Part shown: positions 38,742-48,824 of the stretch, piece after piece
Layout: each line of letters starts with the position of its first letter
Numbering within the stretch: position 1 is the first letter of the stretch
Assembly (NCBI RefSeq): GCF_000735455.1
Contig: NZ_JMPS01000023.1
Location: 62,001 to 126,000 of the forward strand
DNA length: 64,000 nucleotides
Reading direction: 5' to 3'
From: Yokenella regensburgei ATCC 49455
GTDB lineage: Bacteria > Pseudomonadota > Gammaproteobacteria > Enterobacterales > Enterobacteriaceae
Notes under the pieces: model-generated
The model's database searches: none
What the model was told of the DNA's origin: nothing
Seen by the model: only the letters and a program-made list of their open reading frames with translations
Made by a program: the position numbers and the translations under genes

Positions 38742-40352
38742 ATGCTGAATGCCTGGCACCTTCCGGTTGCCCCATTTATTAAACACCGTCAAGACAAACT
38801 GTCGGTCACCCTGTGGCTGCGCGGCGATGTGCTGCCGCAGCGAGTCGTGCTGCGTATCGAGCAGGACAACGAAGAGCTGGGCATTGCCATGAAGCGCCAG
38901 CGCAACACCGGCACAGGCGATGTGACGGTCTGGCGCGGGGATATTCCGCTCGCTGAGGGCCAGCCGCGCCGTCGCTACAGCTTTAAGCTGCTGTGGGATA
39001 ACCGCCAGCTGTGGTTCACCCCGCAGGGCTTTAACCGCTTTCCCCCCGCAAAGCTTGAGCAGTTTGCCGTAGATTTTCCGGACAGCGGACCGCAGTGGGT
39101 GGCGGATCAGGTGTTCTACCAGATTTTCCCCGATCGTTTTGCCCCCAGCGTACATAAGTACGATACCGAAGATTACCGCCACGTCGACCCGCAGTTTGGC
39201 GGCGATGCTGCGCTGCTGCGTCTGCGGCACAATACCCAGCGGCTGGGGATGCGCATGATCCTCGACGGAGTCTTCAATCACAGCGGCGATACCCATCCGT
39301 GGTTTGACCGGCACAACCAGAGTGGGCAGGGAGCCTGCCATCATCCCGCCTCGCCTTCGAGAGAGTGGTACAGCTTCTCGGCTGAAGGTCAGGCGCTGGA
39401 CTGGCTGGGGTATTCCAGCCTGCCGAAGCTGGACTACCGTGCTGAAGGGCTGGTCGATGAGATTTACCGTGGTGAAGACAGTATTGTGCGCCACTGGTTG
39501 AAAGCACCGTGGAACATGGACGGCTGGCGACTCGATGTGGTGCATATGCTCGGTGAGAGCGGCGGGGCGAAGCATAACCTCGAGCACGTCACCGGCATTA
39601 CCCGCGCGGCAAAAGAGACTCTGCCCGAGGCCTATGTGGTTGGTGAACACTTTGGCGACGCACGTCAGTGGCTGCAGGTTGATGCCGAAGATGCGGCGAT
39701 GAACTATCGCGGTTTTACCTTCCCGCTGTGGGGATTCCTGGCTAATACCGATATCTCTTACGATCCGCAGCATATTGATGCCCGCACCTGCATGGCGTGG
39801 ATGGAGAACTATCGCGCCGGCCTTTCCCATCAGCAGCAGCTGCGGATGTTTAACCAGCTCGACAGCCACGATACTGCGCGCTTTAAATCTTTACTGGGTA
39901 AAGACGTGGCGCGTTTGCCGCTGGCAGTGGTCTGGTTGTTCAGCTGGCCCGGTGTCCCCTGCATTTATTACGGTGATGAAGTGGGGCTCGACGGGAACAA
40001 CGATCCGTTCTGTCGTAAGCCGTTCCCGTGGGAGAGCAGCCAACAGGATACGGCGCTGCTGGCGCTGTATCAGCGGATGGCGCACCTGCGTCAGCGCCAG
40101 CAGGCGCTGCGTCACGGCGGCTGCCAGGTGGTTTATGCCGAAGATAACGTGGTGGTGTTTGTCCGTGTCTGGCAGCAGCAGCGCGTGCTGGTCGCTATTA
40201 ACCGCGGCGAAGCCTGCGAAGTGGTGCTCGACGATTCGCCGCTGCTGACGGTAGCGTCGCTCCAGTGCGTTGAGGGGCACGGCAGCCTGCACGACGGTGT
40301 CCTGACGCTACCGGCGATTTCGGCCACGGTGTGGAGCGGCCGTCAGCGGTAG
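38742..40352 (+). CDS. malZ: Maltodextrin glucosidase MalZ with apparent internal in-frame deletion
   Basis: MalZ is a cytoplasmic GH13 enzyme that trims glucose from the reducing end of maltodextrins. This frame starts at ATG 38742 (GAGGGA upstream) and encodes 536 residues, against about 604 in E. coli. The shortfall is one block: after QIFPDRFA (to residue 134) the sequence passes straight to [20 protein letters not shown], which in E. coli is some 69 residues further on. Missing are the RSLPRE insertion, the GG-LDGI helix and the strand leading to ALYLNPVF, that is barrel elements beta-2/alpha-2. The catalytic Asp (GWRLDVVHM), Glu (VGEHFGD) and Asp (LDSHDTA) remain. The fold is probably broken, so the gene may be a decaying one despite an open frame. 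Confidence 0.85.
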   Translation: MLNAWHLPVAPFIKHRQDKLSVTLWLRGDVLPQRVVLRIEQDNEELGIAMKRQRNTGTGDVTVWRGDIPLAEGQPRRRYSFKLLWDNRQLWFTPQGFNRFPPAKLEQFAVDFPDSGPQWVADQVFYQIFPDRFAPSVHKYDTEDYRHVDPQFGGDAALLRLRHNTQRLGMRMILDGVFNHSGDTHPWFDRHNQSGQGACHHPASPSREWYSFSAEGQALDWLGYSSLPKLDYRAEGLVDEIYRGEDSIVRHWLKAPWNMDGWRLDVVHMLGESGGAKHNLEHVTGITRAAKETLPEAYVVGEHFGDARQWLQVDAEDAAMNYRGFTFPLWGFLANTDISYDPQHIDARTCMAWMENYRAGLSHQQQLRMFNQLDSHDTARFKSLLGKDVARLPLAVVWLFSWPGVPCIYYGDEVGLDGNNDPFCRKPFPWESSQQDTALLALYQRMAHLRQRQQALRHGGCQVVYAEDNVVVFVRVWQQQRVLVAINRGEACEVVLDDSPLLTVASLQCVEGHGSLHDGVLTLPAISATVWSGRQR

Positions 40353-41245
40353 ATATCGCGAATGGCTTCGCTTTCGAGCAACGCCTGGCGCCACCAGCGC
40401 TGCGCCAGGCCGTCATCGCTGTTGCGCCACGCCATATAGGCGACATCTTTCTGGCGAAACGAAACCACCTCTTTCTCCACCAGTTCGCCGTTTTCAAGCC
40501 AGGGGCGGGCGATGTGGCGTGGCAGAAATCCGCAGCCCATTCCGGCGCGCAGCAGCGTCAGCTTGCTGTGAAAATCATCCACTCGCAGCTGCGGCTGTTC
40601 ATCCATCAGGTTGCTATTGATCGGGTGACAGCTGCGCGCGCTGTCGCTAATCACCACCGCCAGATGCAGGCATAGCTGTTCGTTACTGAGCGGTTGCTCC
40701 ACCAGCGCCAGCGGGTGTGAAGGGGCGACGACGAACACGTTATCCAGCGTGCCAAGCATATTGTAGGACCAGGCGGCAGAGGTTGGCGGTTCGTTGATGG
40801 CTCCAAGAATAATGTCTGCGCCGTTGTGGGTAAGCTCCTCCCATGAACCCGCCAGCGTGTGGTGCGTAAAATTGAGCCGCGTCTGTTTGTTCAGCGCATA
40901 AAAGGCGTTAATCGTGGGTAGTAGCGCGGCGAACGGGAAAGAGTCATCAAGGGCGATGGCGAGCTCTTTTTCCCAGCCGGAGCTGAGCTGCACCGCCTGT
41001 TTCTCAAGATCTTTCGCTGCACTCAGCAGCAGACGGCCTTTTTCCAGCACGATTCGGCCGGTATCGGTAAACTTTGCCCGGTGTCCGGAACGATCGAGAA
41101 GGGTGATATTCAGATCGCTTTCCATTTTCTGGATCATGTAGCTGAGCGCGGCCGGGGTTTTAAACAGCGATTCTGCCGCGGTGGCAAAAGAACCGTGCTT
41201 TTCCAGCGCGTCGAGGATCAGTAATACATCAAGATTAATTCGCAT
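40343..41245 (-). CDS. LysR-family transcriptional regulator
   Basis: This 300-residue protein has the LysR N-terminal helix-turn-helix (about 4-60: [40 protein letters not shown]) and a periplasmic-binding-protein-like effector domain (about 90-290). Its best resemblance from memory is to the YhaJ type. It is divergent from the hydrolase-ABM-amidohydrolase genes, the standard place for a LysR activator of those genes. Its 3' end overlaps the end of malZ by 10 bp, tail to tail. The effector is unknown. Confidence 0.88.
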   Translation of the reverse strand: MRINLDVLLILDALEKHGSFATAAESLFKTPAALSYMIQKMESDLNITLLDRSGHRAKFTDTGRIVLEKGRLLLSAAKDLEKQAVQLSSGWEKELAIALDDSFPFAALLPTINAFYALNKQTRLNFTHHTLAGSWEELTHNGADIILGAINEPPTSAAWSYNMLGTLDNVFVVAPSHPLALVEQPLSNEQLCLHLAVVISDSARSCHPINSNLMDEQPQLRVDDFHSKLTLLRAGMGCGFLPRHIARPWLENGELVEKEVVSFRQKDVAYMAWRNSDDGLAQRWWRQALLESEAIRDIYR

Positions 41246-41505
41246 AGTGCCTGCGTATCATCGGGAAATTTATACTCTTTTTTAACCAATGCCTTCATTC
41301 AATGCCAGTGAATAATTCAGAACGCTTAGACCTGATTTTTTGACAGAAATAAAAATGATGCACGGCTGTCTTTAAATGGAAAAATTTCTTTAATAACTCG
41401 TTAGAAATTTCTGGCTATACTCAACAGGCTTTCTCCGTCAGGATCCAATTGTTCACAACAGTCATCGACCGTTGCCATTTAACCTGTTGATTAGGAAAGT
41501 GTATT
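41246..41505. promoter_or_regulatory. Divergent promoter region of the LysR cluster
   Basis: These 260 bp, AT-rich in the middle (41330-41420), lie between the LysR start and the first structural gene. LysR proteins usually bind a T-N11-A site here. Several such pairs are present and I cannot choose one. AGGAAAG precedes the hydrolase ATG. Confidence 0.45.
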
Positions 41506-42147
41506 ATGTCTATTCGGGAATTAATTGACCCATCTAACTCGGCGCTTATCTTTATTGACCATCAGCCGCAAATGGCCTTTGGTGTTGCCAATATTGACCG
41601 CCAGACCCTGAAAAATAATACCGTTGCGCTGGCGAAAGCCGGGAAGATTTTCAACGTACCGGTTATTTATACCTCGGTAGAAACCAAAAGTTTTAGTGGC
41701 TATATCTGGCCGGAATTGCTGGCAGTACATCCGCAGGTCAAGCCTATCGAACGTACTTCCATGAATTCCTGGGAAGATGCCGGGTTTGTGAATGCCGTAA
41801 AAGCGACCGGGCGTAAAAAACTGATTATCTCAGCACTGTGGACTGAAGTCTGCCTGACTTTCCCGGCCCTGATGGCGCTGGAAGCCGGTTACGAGGTTTA
41901 CGTGGTCACTGATACCTCTGGTGGTACTTCCGTTGACGCTCATGAACGTGCCATCGACCGGATGGTGCAGGCGGGTGCCGTACCGGTGACCTGGCAGCAG
42001 GTGCTGCTTGAGTACCAGCGTGACTGGTCGCGTAAAGAGACCTATGACGCGGTGATGGATCTGGTGCGTGAACATAGCGGCGCTTACGGTATGGGTGTGG
42101 ACTACGCCTACACCATGGTGCACGGCGCGCCAGAGCGTAAAGCCTGA
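41506..42147 (+). CDS. YcaC-like cysteine hydrolase (isochorismatase fold)
   Basis: This 213-residue protein has the isochorismatase-like fold: catalytic D18 in ALIFIDHQPQ and nucleophile C116 in ALWTEVCLTFPAL. At the third position the context is IERTSMNSWED, with Arg83 as in E. coli YcaC (IARPGNINAW). The family hydrolyses amides, nicotinamide-like compounds or isochorismate, but YcaC itself has no firm substrate. It is the first gene of a three-gene plus-strand set under a divergent LysR regulator. Confidence 0.88.
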   Translation: MSIRELIDPSNSALIFIDHQPQMAFGVANIDRQTLKNNTVALAKAGKIFNVPVIYTSVETKSFSGYIWPELLAVHPQVKPIERTSMNSWEDAGFVNAVKATGRKKLIISALWTEVCLTFPALMALEAGYEVYVVTDTSGGTSVDAHERAIDRMVQAGAVPVTWQQVLLEYQRDWSRKETYDAVMDLVREHSGAYGMGVDYAYTMVHGAPERKA

Positions 42148-42205
42148 AGATGAAGTGCAGGCGGGAGCAATCCCGCCTGATGCCTGGCGCAAGGAACCCC
42201 TCATC

Positions 42206-42751
42206 ATGACGCAACAGAAACATGTCACGTTGGTTATCACCCATGCCCTGAATCCAGAAGATGCAGACCGCTATGAGGCGTGGCTCGGAAAAATCATGCC
42301 CATTGCGGCGGAATTTCCTGGGCACCTTGGCGCGAACGTGATTCGCCCGGGGGTGGGGCAGAACCTGTGGAACATAATTATCCGCTTCGACACGCTTGAT
42401 CATTTATACGCCTGGACGCAGTCGGAAACCCGCAAACAGCTGGTTGATGAAATTACGCCGCTGCTGACCGAGGGCGACCATACCGAAGTGCGCACCGAAG
42501 CGGCATTCTGGTTCACTCCTCCGACGGCGCATGTGCGCCAGCCGAAGCGCTGGAAGCAGTTCCTCATCACCTTGCTGGTGATTTTCCCCAGCACCAATCT
42601 GGTGCCGTGGGTAACCGGAATGCTGTTGCCTTCGCTCAAAGGTTCCCTGCTGCTGCATCTGATTAACGATGCCTGTGTGGTTGCGCTGGTCGTCTGGCTC
42701 TGGATGCCCATCGTAACCCGTCTATTTGCCGGATGGCTGAAGAAGGCCTGA
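42206..42751 (+). CDS. ABM-domain protein with two transmembrane helices
   Basis: This is a 181-residue protein. Residues about 5-95 form a ferredoxin-like antibiotic-biosynthesis-monooxygenase (ABM) domain (VTLVITHALNPEDADRYEAW, FPGHLGANVIRP). Two hydrophobic helices follow (about 113-135, FLITLLVIFPSTNLVPWVTGMLL; about 145-170, LLLHLINDACVVALVVWLWM), so the ABM domain is tied to the membrane. The start at 42206 was chosen over a longer frame that overlaps the hydrolase gene. ABM domains oxidise polycyclic or quinone-like substrates or act as dimeric binding domains. It lies between a hydrolase and an amidohydrolase. Confidence 0.82.
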   Translation: MTQQKHVTLVITHALNPEDADRYEAWLGKIMPIAAEFPGHLGANVIRPGVGQNLWNIIIRFDTLDHLYAWTQSETRKQLVDEITPLLTEGDHTEVRTEAAFWFTPPTAHVRQPKRWKQFLITLLVIFPSTNLVPWVTGMLLPSLKGSLLLHLINDACVVALVVWLWMPIVTRLFAGWLKKA

Positions 42752-42772
42752 TCCGGCTATCAGGAGATTGCT

Positions 42773-44641
42773 ATGTCTCAAACTGCTTCTCTGATCCTCA
42801 CTCACGGTCAGATCCACACGCTGGACCGTACGACTCCGCTGGCGGAAGCGGTCGCTATCGCCAACGGAAAAATTATCGCCACCGGGACTCACGATCGGAT
42901 AATGAGCTATGCCGCCGACGGCACACAGATCGTCGATCTCAAAGGTCACACGGTGATCCCGGGGCTCAACGATTCCCACCTGCATTTGATCCGCGGGGGG
43001 CTCAACTACAATCTGGAACTGCGCTGGGAAGGTGTTCCGTCACTTGCCGATGCGCTGCGAATGCTGAAAGACCAGGCGGCGCGAACGCCGTCACCGCAGT
43101 GGGTGCGGGTGGTCGGTGGCTGGAGCGAATTCCAGTTTGCCGAACGCCGGATGCCGACGATTGAAGAGCTGAATGAAGCCGCACCGGATACGCCGGTGTT
43201 TGTGCTGCACCTCTACGATCGTGCGCTGCTCAACCGCGCGGCGCTGAAAGCGGTTGGCTACACCAAAGAAACGCCGGATCCTGCAGGCGGTGAGATAGTC
43301 CGCGATGCGAACGGCAACCCAACCGGGATGCTGGTGGCAAAACCGAATGCCATGATCCTCTACTCAACGCTGGCGAAAGGGCCGAAGCTGCCGCTGGAGC
43401 TGCAGGTGAACTCCACCCGTCAGTTTATGCGTGAGCTGAACCGTCTGGGCTTAACCAGCGCCATCGATGCCGGCGGCGGCTTCCAGAACTACCCGGAAGA
43501 TTACGAAATCATTGAGCAGCTTCACGCCAATAAGCAGATGACGGTGCGCATTGCCTACAACCTGTTTACCCAGCGACCACAGCAGGAACTCGCCGACTTC
43601 GAACGCTGGACCGATATGCTGAAGCCGGGCCAGGGTACCGATTTCTACCGCGCCAACGGGGCGGGGGAGATGCTGGTCTTCTCGGCGGCTGACTTTGAGG
43701 ATTTCCTCCAGCCGCGCCCGGACCTGCCGAAAGGGATGGAGGACGAACTTGAGCGCGTAGTACGCCACCTGGTCGAGCATCGCTGGCCGTTCCGTCTGCA
43801 TGCGACCTACGATGAATCCATCAGCCGGATGCTCGACGTCTTTGAGAAGGTAAACCGCGATATTCCGTTTAACGGCCTGCACTGGTTCTTCGACCACGCT
43901 GAGACCATCACCGAGCGCAATATTGAGCGCGTGAAGGCACTGGGCGGCGGTATTGCGGTACAGCACCGTATGGCGTTCCAGGGCGAGTACTTTGTCGACC
44001 GCTATGGCAAAGACGCGGTTAAACATACGCCGCCGGTGGCTAAGATGCTGGAGCTGGACGTGCCGGTCGGCTTAGGTACCGATGCCACCCGTGTCGCGAG
44101 CTACAACCCGTGGACGGCGCTGTACTGGCTGGTGTCCGGGCGTACCGTCGGTGGGTTGTCGATGTATGACGACAATAACCGCCTGCCGCGTGACGTCGCC
44201 CTTGAGCTGTGGACCGCCGGTAGCGCATGGTTCTCCAGCGAGCAGGGCAAGAAGGGGCGCATCGTGAAGGACCAGCTTGCCGATCTGGTGGTGTTGTCGA
44301 AGGATTACTTCAGCGTACCGGAAGAAGAAATCAAAGGCATTGAGTCTGTGCTGACGGTGGTTGATGGCAAGGTCGTGTATGCCGCCGGGCACTTCAGTCC
44401 GCTGGCACCGCCGCCGATTCCGGTATTACCAGACTGGTCGCCGGTGGTGAAAGTGCCTGGACATTACCGCTCCGCACCGCCGGTTGCCAGTAAAGTGGGC
44501 GCGGTGGTGCAGATGCACCAGTGCATTGGTAGCTGCGGGGTTCACGGACACGCCCACGATATCGCGCGTCAGTCAGGGATCCCGGTATCAGACGATCGGG
44601 CCTTCTGGGGCGTACTCGGGTGCTCGTGCTTCTCGTTTTAA
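42773..44641 (+). CDS. YtcJ-like metal-dependent amidohydrolase with Cys/His-rich tail
   Basis: This 622-residue amidohydrolase of the YtcJ/imidazolonepropionase-like group carries the metal-binding HxH at H69-H71 (NDSHLHLIRGG). Later His ligands lie in FRLHATYDES and WFFDHAETI, and the catalytic Asp is in GLGTDATRV. An ordinary family member would end near residue 560. Here about 60 residues follow, ending in a cluster of C584, C588, H591, H593, H595, C617 and C619, which looks able to bind a metal. There is no signal peptide. It follows the ABM gene by 21 bp, and a bidirectional terminator closes the unit. Substrate unknown. Confidence 0.85.
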   Translation: MSQTASLILTHGQIHTLDRTTPLAEAVAIANGKIIATGTHDRIMSYAADGTQIVDLKGHTVIPGLNDSHLHLIRGGLNYNLELRWEGVPSLADALRMLKDQAARTPSPQWVRVVGGWSEFQFAERRMPTIEELNEAAPDTPVFVLHLYDRALLNRAALKAVGYTKETPDPAGGEIVRDANGNPTGMLVAKPNAMILYSTLAKGPKLPLELQVNSTRQFMRELNRLGLTSAIDAGGGFQNYPEDYEIIEQLHANKQMTVRIAYNLFTQRPQQELADFERWTDMLKPGQGTDFYRANGAGEMLVFSAADFEDFLQPRPDLPKGMEDELERVVRHLVEHRWPFRLHATYDESISRMLDVFEKVNRDIPFNGLHWFFDHAETITERNIERVKALGGGIAVQHRMAFQGEYFVDRYGKDAVKHTPPVAKMLELDVPVGLGTDATRVASYNPWTALYWLVSGRTVGGLSMYDDNNRLPRDVALELWTAGSAWFSSEQGKKGRIVKDQLADLVVLSKDYFSVPEEEIKGIESVLTVVDGKVVYAAGHFSPLAPPPIPVLPDWSPVVKVPGHYRSAPPVASKVGAVVQMHQCIGSCGVHGHAHDIARQSGIPVSDDRAFWGVLGCSCFSF

Positions 44642-44693
44642 ACAGACAGTGCGTGTTGTGAGCACTGCCCTTGCCACAGGGAGAGAGGCAAAC

Positions 44694-44725
44694 AAAAAAC
44701 GGCAACCATAAGGTTGCCGTTTTGC
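44694..44725. terminator. Bidirectional terminator between the amidohydrolase gene and tsaA
   Basis: AACGGCAACC (44698-44707) pairs with GGTTGCCGTT (44712-44721), flanked by six As on the left and Ts on the right. It serves both convergent genes. Confidence 0.9.
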
Positions 44726-44743
44726 ATTCTTGCTTGCCGTAGA

Positions 44744-45346
44744 TTACAGGCTGGAAACGTTTTCGCTCAGGTACTTAGCAACGCCGTCCGGAGACGCGTT
44801 CATGCCTTCTTTCCCTTTTTCCCACTGAGCCGGGCACACTTCGCCGTGCTCTTCGTGGAACTGCAGCGCGTCAACCATACGCAGCATTTCGTCGATGTTA
44901 CGGCCCAGCGGCAGGTCGTTCACAACCTGGTGGCGCACAACGCCGTTTTTGTCGATCAGGAAGGAACCGCGCAGTGCAACGCCTTCTTCCGGATGCTCGA
45001 TACCGTATGCTTTCTGGATTTCACGCTTAACGTCAGCAACCATTGCGTATTTCACCGCACCGATGCCGCCTTTGTCGACGGAGGTGTTACGCCATGCGTT
45101 GTGGACGAATTCGGAGTCAAAAGAAACACCGACAACTTCAACGCCACGTTTCTGGAATTCTTCGTAACGTTTGTCGAACGCGATCAGTTCAGACGGGCAA
45201 ACGAAGGTAAAGTCCATCGGCCAGAAGAACAGAACGGTTGCTTTACCGTTGGTGTGCTGTTTGAAGTTGAATTTTTCAACGATTTCACCGTTGCCCAGAA
45301 CTGCTGCAGCGGTAAAGTCTGGAGCCTGACGAGTAACCAGAACCAT
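44744..45346 (-). CDS. tsaA: Two-cysteine peroxiredoxin (AhpC/TSA family, TsaA)
   Basis: This 200-residue thiol peroxidase of the Prx1/AhpC class reduces hydrogen peroxide and alkyl peroxides in the cytoplasm. Peroxidatic C50 lies in FTFVCPSE, and resolving C171 in GEVCPAQW. The catalytic Thr (T47) and Arg are in place. It is a typical-2-Cys enzyme lacking an adjacent ahpF, so it probably uses thioredoxin. The start MVLVTRQAPDF at 45346 follows AAGGAGA; an upstream in-frame start would add 13 residues. Salmonella carries tsaA between malZ and acpH as here, whereas E. coli K-12 lacks it. Confidence 0.92.
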   Translation of the reverse strand: MVLVTRQAPDFTAAAVLGNGEIVEKFNFKQHTNGKATVLFFWPMDFTFVCPSELIAFDKRYEEFQKRGVEVVGVSFDSEFVHNAWRNTSVDKGGIGAVKYAMVADVKREIQKAYGIEHPEEGVALRGSFLIDKNGVVRHQVVNDLPLGRNIDEMLRMVDALQFHEEHGEVCPAQWEKGKEGMNASPDGVAKYLSENVSSL

Positions 45347-45514
45347 GGGGTTCTCCTTTACATTTATAAGGTTAATGGAACGCAACGCGGGCCAGTATAG
45401 GGAGTGGTACGGCTAAGCTCAACGTGATGCTGACAATCAATGAGATAGTTTTCACCTATCAATAGCTTTTAAAAAGCCCTCCTAAGATAGCGATTCTGTG
45501 ATAAACCGCAAGTC

Positions 45515-46096
45515 TTATAGTGCTCTCTTTTGCGCTTGATCCATCATCCGCGGGTAAAACTGCCAGAAGCGAATTTCCAGCTGTTCGTAGTGGGCATCGA
45601 GATCGTGCCACGAGTCGCCAAGGGCTTCCAGGCGCGGTCGGCGGCTTGCCATACCGTTCAACACGCGCTGAATAAACGCCATCTCCCGGTAGCGCTCAAG
45701 CCAGCGTTCAGACCATAAATAGTCGTTTAAATTGACAAAGCGCGGCGGAGAATCCGGCAGGATCTCACTGACCTGGGCGTGGGCGTAGCGCACGAACTCA
45801 TCAAGCGGCAGGTCGGGGGAAATACTTTCCCAGTGACGGGAGAGGAAGTGATCCCACATGACATCAAGCGTGATAGGCGCCACCCGGCGAGTTTGCGGGC
45901 GGAACCACTCTCGCGCTTCTTTCACTTCCGGAAGATTATCGGTGAGCACGTCGATGCGCCGATGCATATGAATGCCGTCTACGATGGCTGGCGGGTACAG
46001 CGCATCAGGATTCCCGCGCACGAAGTCGGCCAGCAAATTTCCTGACAGGGAGCTGTCAGCCAGGTGAGCGAGGTGTAAATGAGCAAGAAAATTCAT
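45515..46096 (-). CDS. acpH: Acyl carrier protein phosphodiesterase AcpH
   Basis: This 193-residue protein of the HD-like AcpH family removes the 4'-phosphopantetheine arm from acyl carrier protein. The N-terminus [20 protein letters not shown] and the [11 protein letters not shown]-type motif ([11 protein letters not shown]) are conserved. The length matches E. coli AcpH (YajB). It is divergent from queA. Confidence 0.94.
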   Translation of the reverse strand: MNFLAHLHLAHLADSSLSGNLLADFVRGNPDALYPPAIVDGIHMHRRIDVLTDNLPEVKEAREWFRPQTRRVAPITLDVMWDHFLSRHWESISPDLPLDEFVRYAHAQVSEILPDSPPRFVNLNDYLWSERWLERYREMAFIQRVLNGMASRRPRLEALGDSWHDLDAHYEQLEIRFWQFYPRMMDQAQKRAL

Positions 46097-46187
46097 GTGT
46101 TCATCGGTCCGGTGGTGGCTAAGTGTTGCAGCGAAGGGGCGCGGGCACTAGACTAAGCCGCCTGTTTTTAAGTCACGAGTATAAGTC

Positions 46188-47258
46188 ATGCGCGTTGCCG
46201 ATTTCTCTTTTGAATTGCCAGATTCCCTGATTGCCCACTATCCACAGCCAGAACGCAGCGGTTGCCGCTTGCTGTCGCTGGATGGGCCAACGGGCGCGCT
46301 GACGCACGGTACTTTCACCGATCTGCTCGACAAGCTCAACCCTGGCGATCTGCTGGTCTTTAATAATACTCGCGTGATCCCGGCGCGCCTGTTTGGCCGT
46401 AAAGCCAGCGGCGGCAAGATTGAAGTCCTGGTCGAACGTATGCTCGATGATAAACGTATTCTGGCACATATTCGCGCATCTAAAGCGCCGAAGCCGGGCG
46501 CTGAACTGCTGCTCGGGGATGACGAAAGCATCAACGCAACAATGGTTGCCCGTCACGACGCGCTGTTTGAAGTCGAGTTTAATGACGAGCGTCCGGTGCT
46601 GGACATCCTGAATGCCATCGGCCATATGCCGCTGCCGCCGTACATCGACCGCCCGGACGAAGACGCCGACCGCGAGCTGTACCAGACCGTCTACAGCCAG
46701 AAACCGGGTGCCGTTGCGGCGCCAACCGCCGGGCTGCACTTTGATGAACCGCTGCTGGCGAAGCTTCGTGAAAAAGGCATTGAGATGGCGTTCGTGACGC
46801 TGCACGTGGGGGCGGGAACCTTCCAGCCGGTGCGCGTTGATACTATCGAAGACCACATCATGCACTCTGAATATGCCGAAGTGCCGCAGGACGTGGTTGA
46901 TGCGGTGCTGGCGGCGAAAGCGCGCGGAAGTCGGGTTATTGCGGTAGGAACCACCTCAGTGCGTTCGCTTGAGAGCGCCGCGCAGGCCGCCAAAGACGCG
47001 CTGATTGCTCCATTCTTTGGCGACACGCAGATCTTTATTTTTCCGGGCTATCAGTATCAGGTGATTGATGCGCTGGTGACCAACTTCCATCTGCCTGAAT
47101 CAACACTGATTATGCTGGTCTCCGCTTTCGCGGGGTATCAGCACACCATGAATGCCTACAAGGCTGCGGTAGAACAACAATATCGCTTTTTTAGTTACGG
47201 TGATGCCATGTTTATCACGTACAATCCGCAGGCTATTTCTGAGCGTGTCGGGGAGTAA
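46188..47258 (+). CDS. queA: tRNA preQ1-34 S-adenosylmethionine ribosyltransferase-isomerase
   Basis: This 356-residue enzyme transfers the ribosyl part of S-adenosylmethionine to preQ1 in tRNA to form epoxyqueuosine. The family motifs [25 protein letters not shown] and [12 protein letters not shown] are all present and the length equals E. coli QueA. It opens the queA-tgt-yajC-secD-secF cluster, with 56 bp to tgt, the enzyme acting just before it in the queuosine pathway. Confidence 0.97.
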   Translation: MRVADFSFELPDSLIAHYPQPERSGCRLLSLDGPTGALTHGTFTDLLDKLNPGDLLVFNNTRVIPARLFGRKASGGKIEVLVERMLDDKRILAHIRASKAPKPGAELLLGDDESINATMVARHDALFEVEFNDERPVLDILNAIGHMPLPPYIDRPDEDADRELYQTVYSQKPGAVAAPTAGLHFDEPLLAKLREKGIEMAFVTLHVGAGTFQPVRVDTIEDHIMHSEYAEVPQDVVDAVLAAKARGSRVIAVGTTSVRSLESAAQAAKDALIAPFFGDTQIFIFPGYQYQVIDALVTNFHLPESTLIMLVSAFAGYQHTMNAYKAAVEQQYRFFSYGDAMFITYNPQAISERVGE

Positions 47259-47314
47259 ATCCCTGGCATGAGTGTTTAAAACGTCGGACTGTTTTTCTGA
47301 CGCAGGAGTTTTAG

Positions 47315-48442
<1,128 letters not shown>

Positions 48443-48464
48443 TTTTAATAATGAGGGAATTTGA

Positions 48465-48797
48465 ATGAGCTTTTTTATTTCTGATGCGGTAGCAGCAACC
48501 GGTGCCCCGGGCCAGGGCAGCCCGATGTCTCTGATCCTGATGCTGGTGGTGTTCGGTCTGATTTTCTACTTCATGATCCTGCGCCCACAGCAGAAACGCA
48601 CTAAAGAGCACAAGAAGCTGATGGACTCCATCGCTAAAGGTGACGAAGTGCTGACCAACGGTGGCCTGGTCGGTCGCGTAACTAAAGTCGCTGAAACCGG
48701 CTATGTTGTTATCGCACTGAACGACACCACTGAAGTGGTTATCAAACGTGACTTCGTAGCTGCCGTTCTGCCGAAAGGCACCATGAAGGCACTGTAA
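48465..48797 (+). CDS. yajC: Sec translocon accessory protein YajC
   Basis: This 110-residue protein has a single membrane helix (about 19-38, LILMLVVFGLIFYFMILRPQ) and a soluble cytoplasmic domain (KGDEVLTNGGLVGRVTKV). YajC joins SecD and SecF in the complex that helps the SecYEG channel. It is encoded between tgt and secD in the standard order. Confidence 0.96.
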   Translation: MSFFISDAVAATGAPGQGSPMSLILMLVVFGLIFYFMILRPQQKRTKEHKKLMDSIAKGDEVLTNGGLVGRVTKVAETGYVVIALNDTTEVVIKRDFVAAVLPKGTMKAL

Positions 48798-48824
48798 TCT
48801 TTCGTTTTCCCAAAGGGAACTGCC

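Noticed and set aside
38721-39869. A 382-codon minus-strand frame opposite malZ
   Set aside because: Antisense to malZ with no motif; it arises from codon bias of the true gene.
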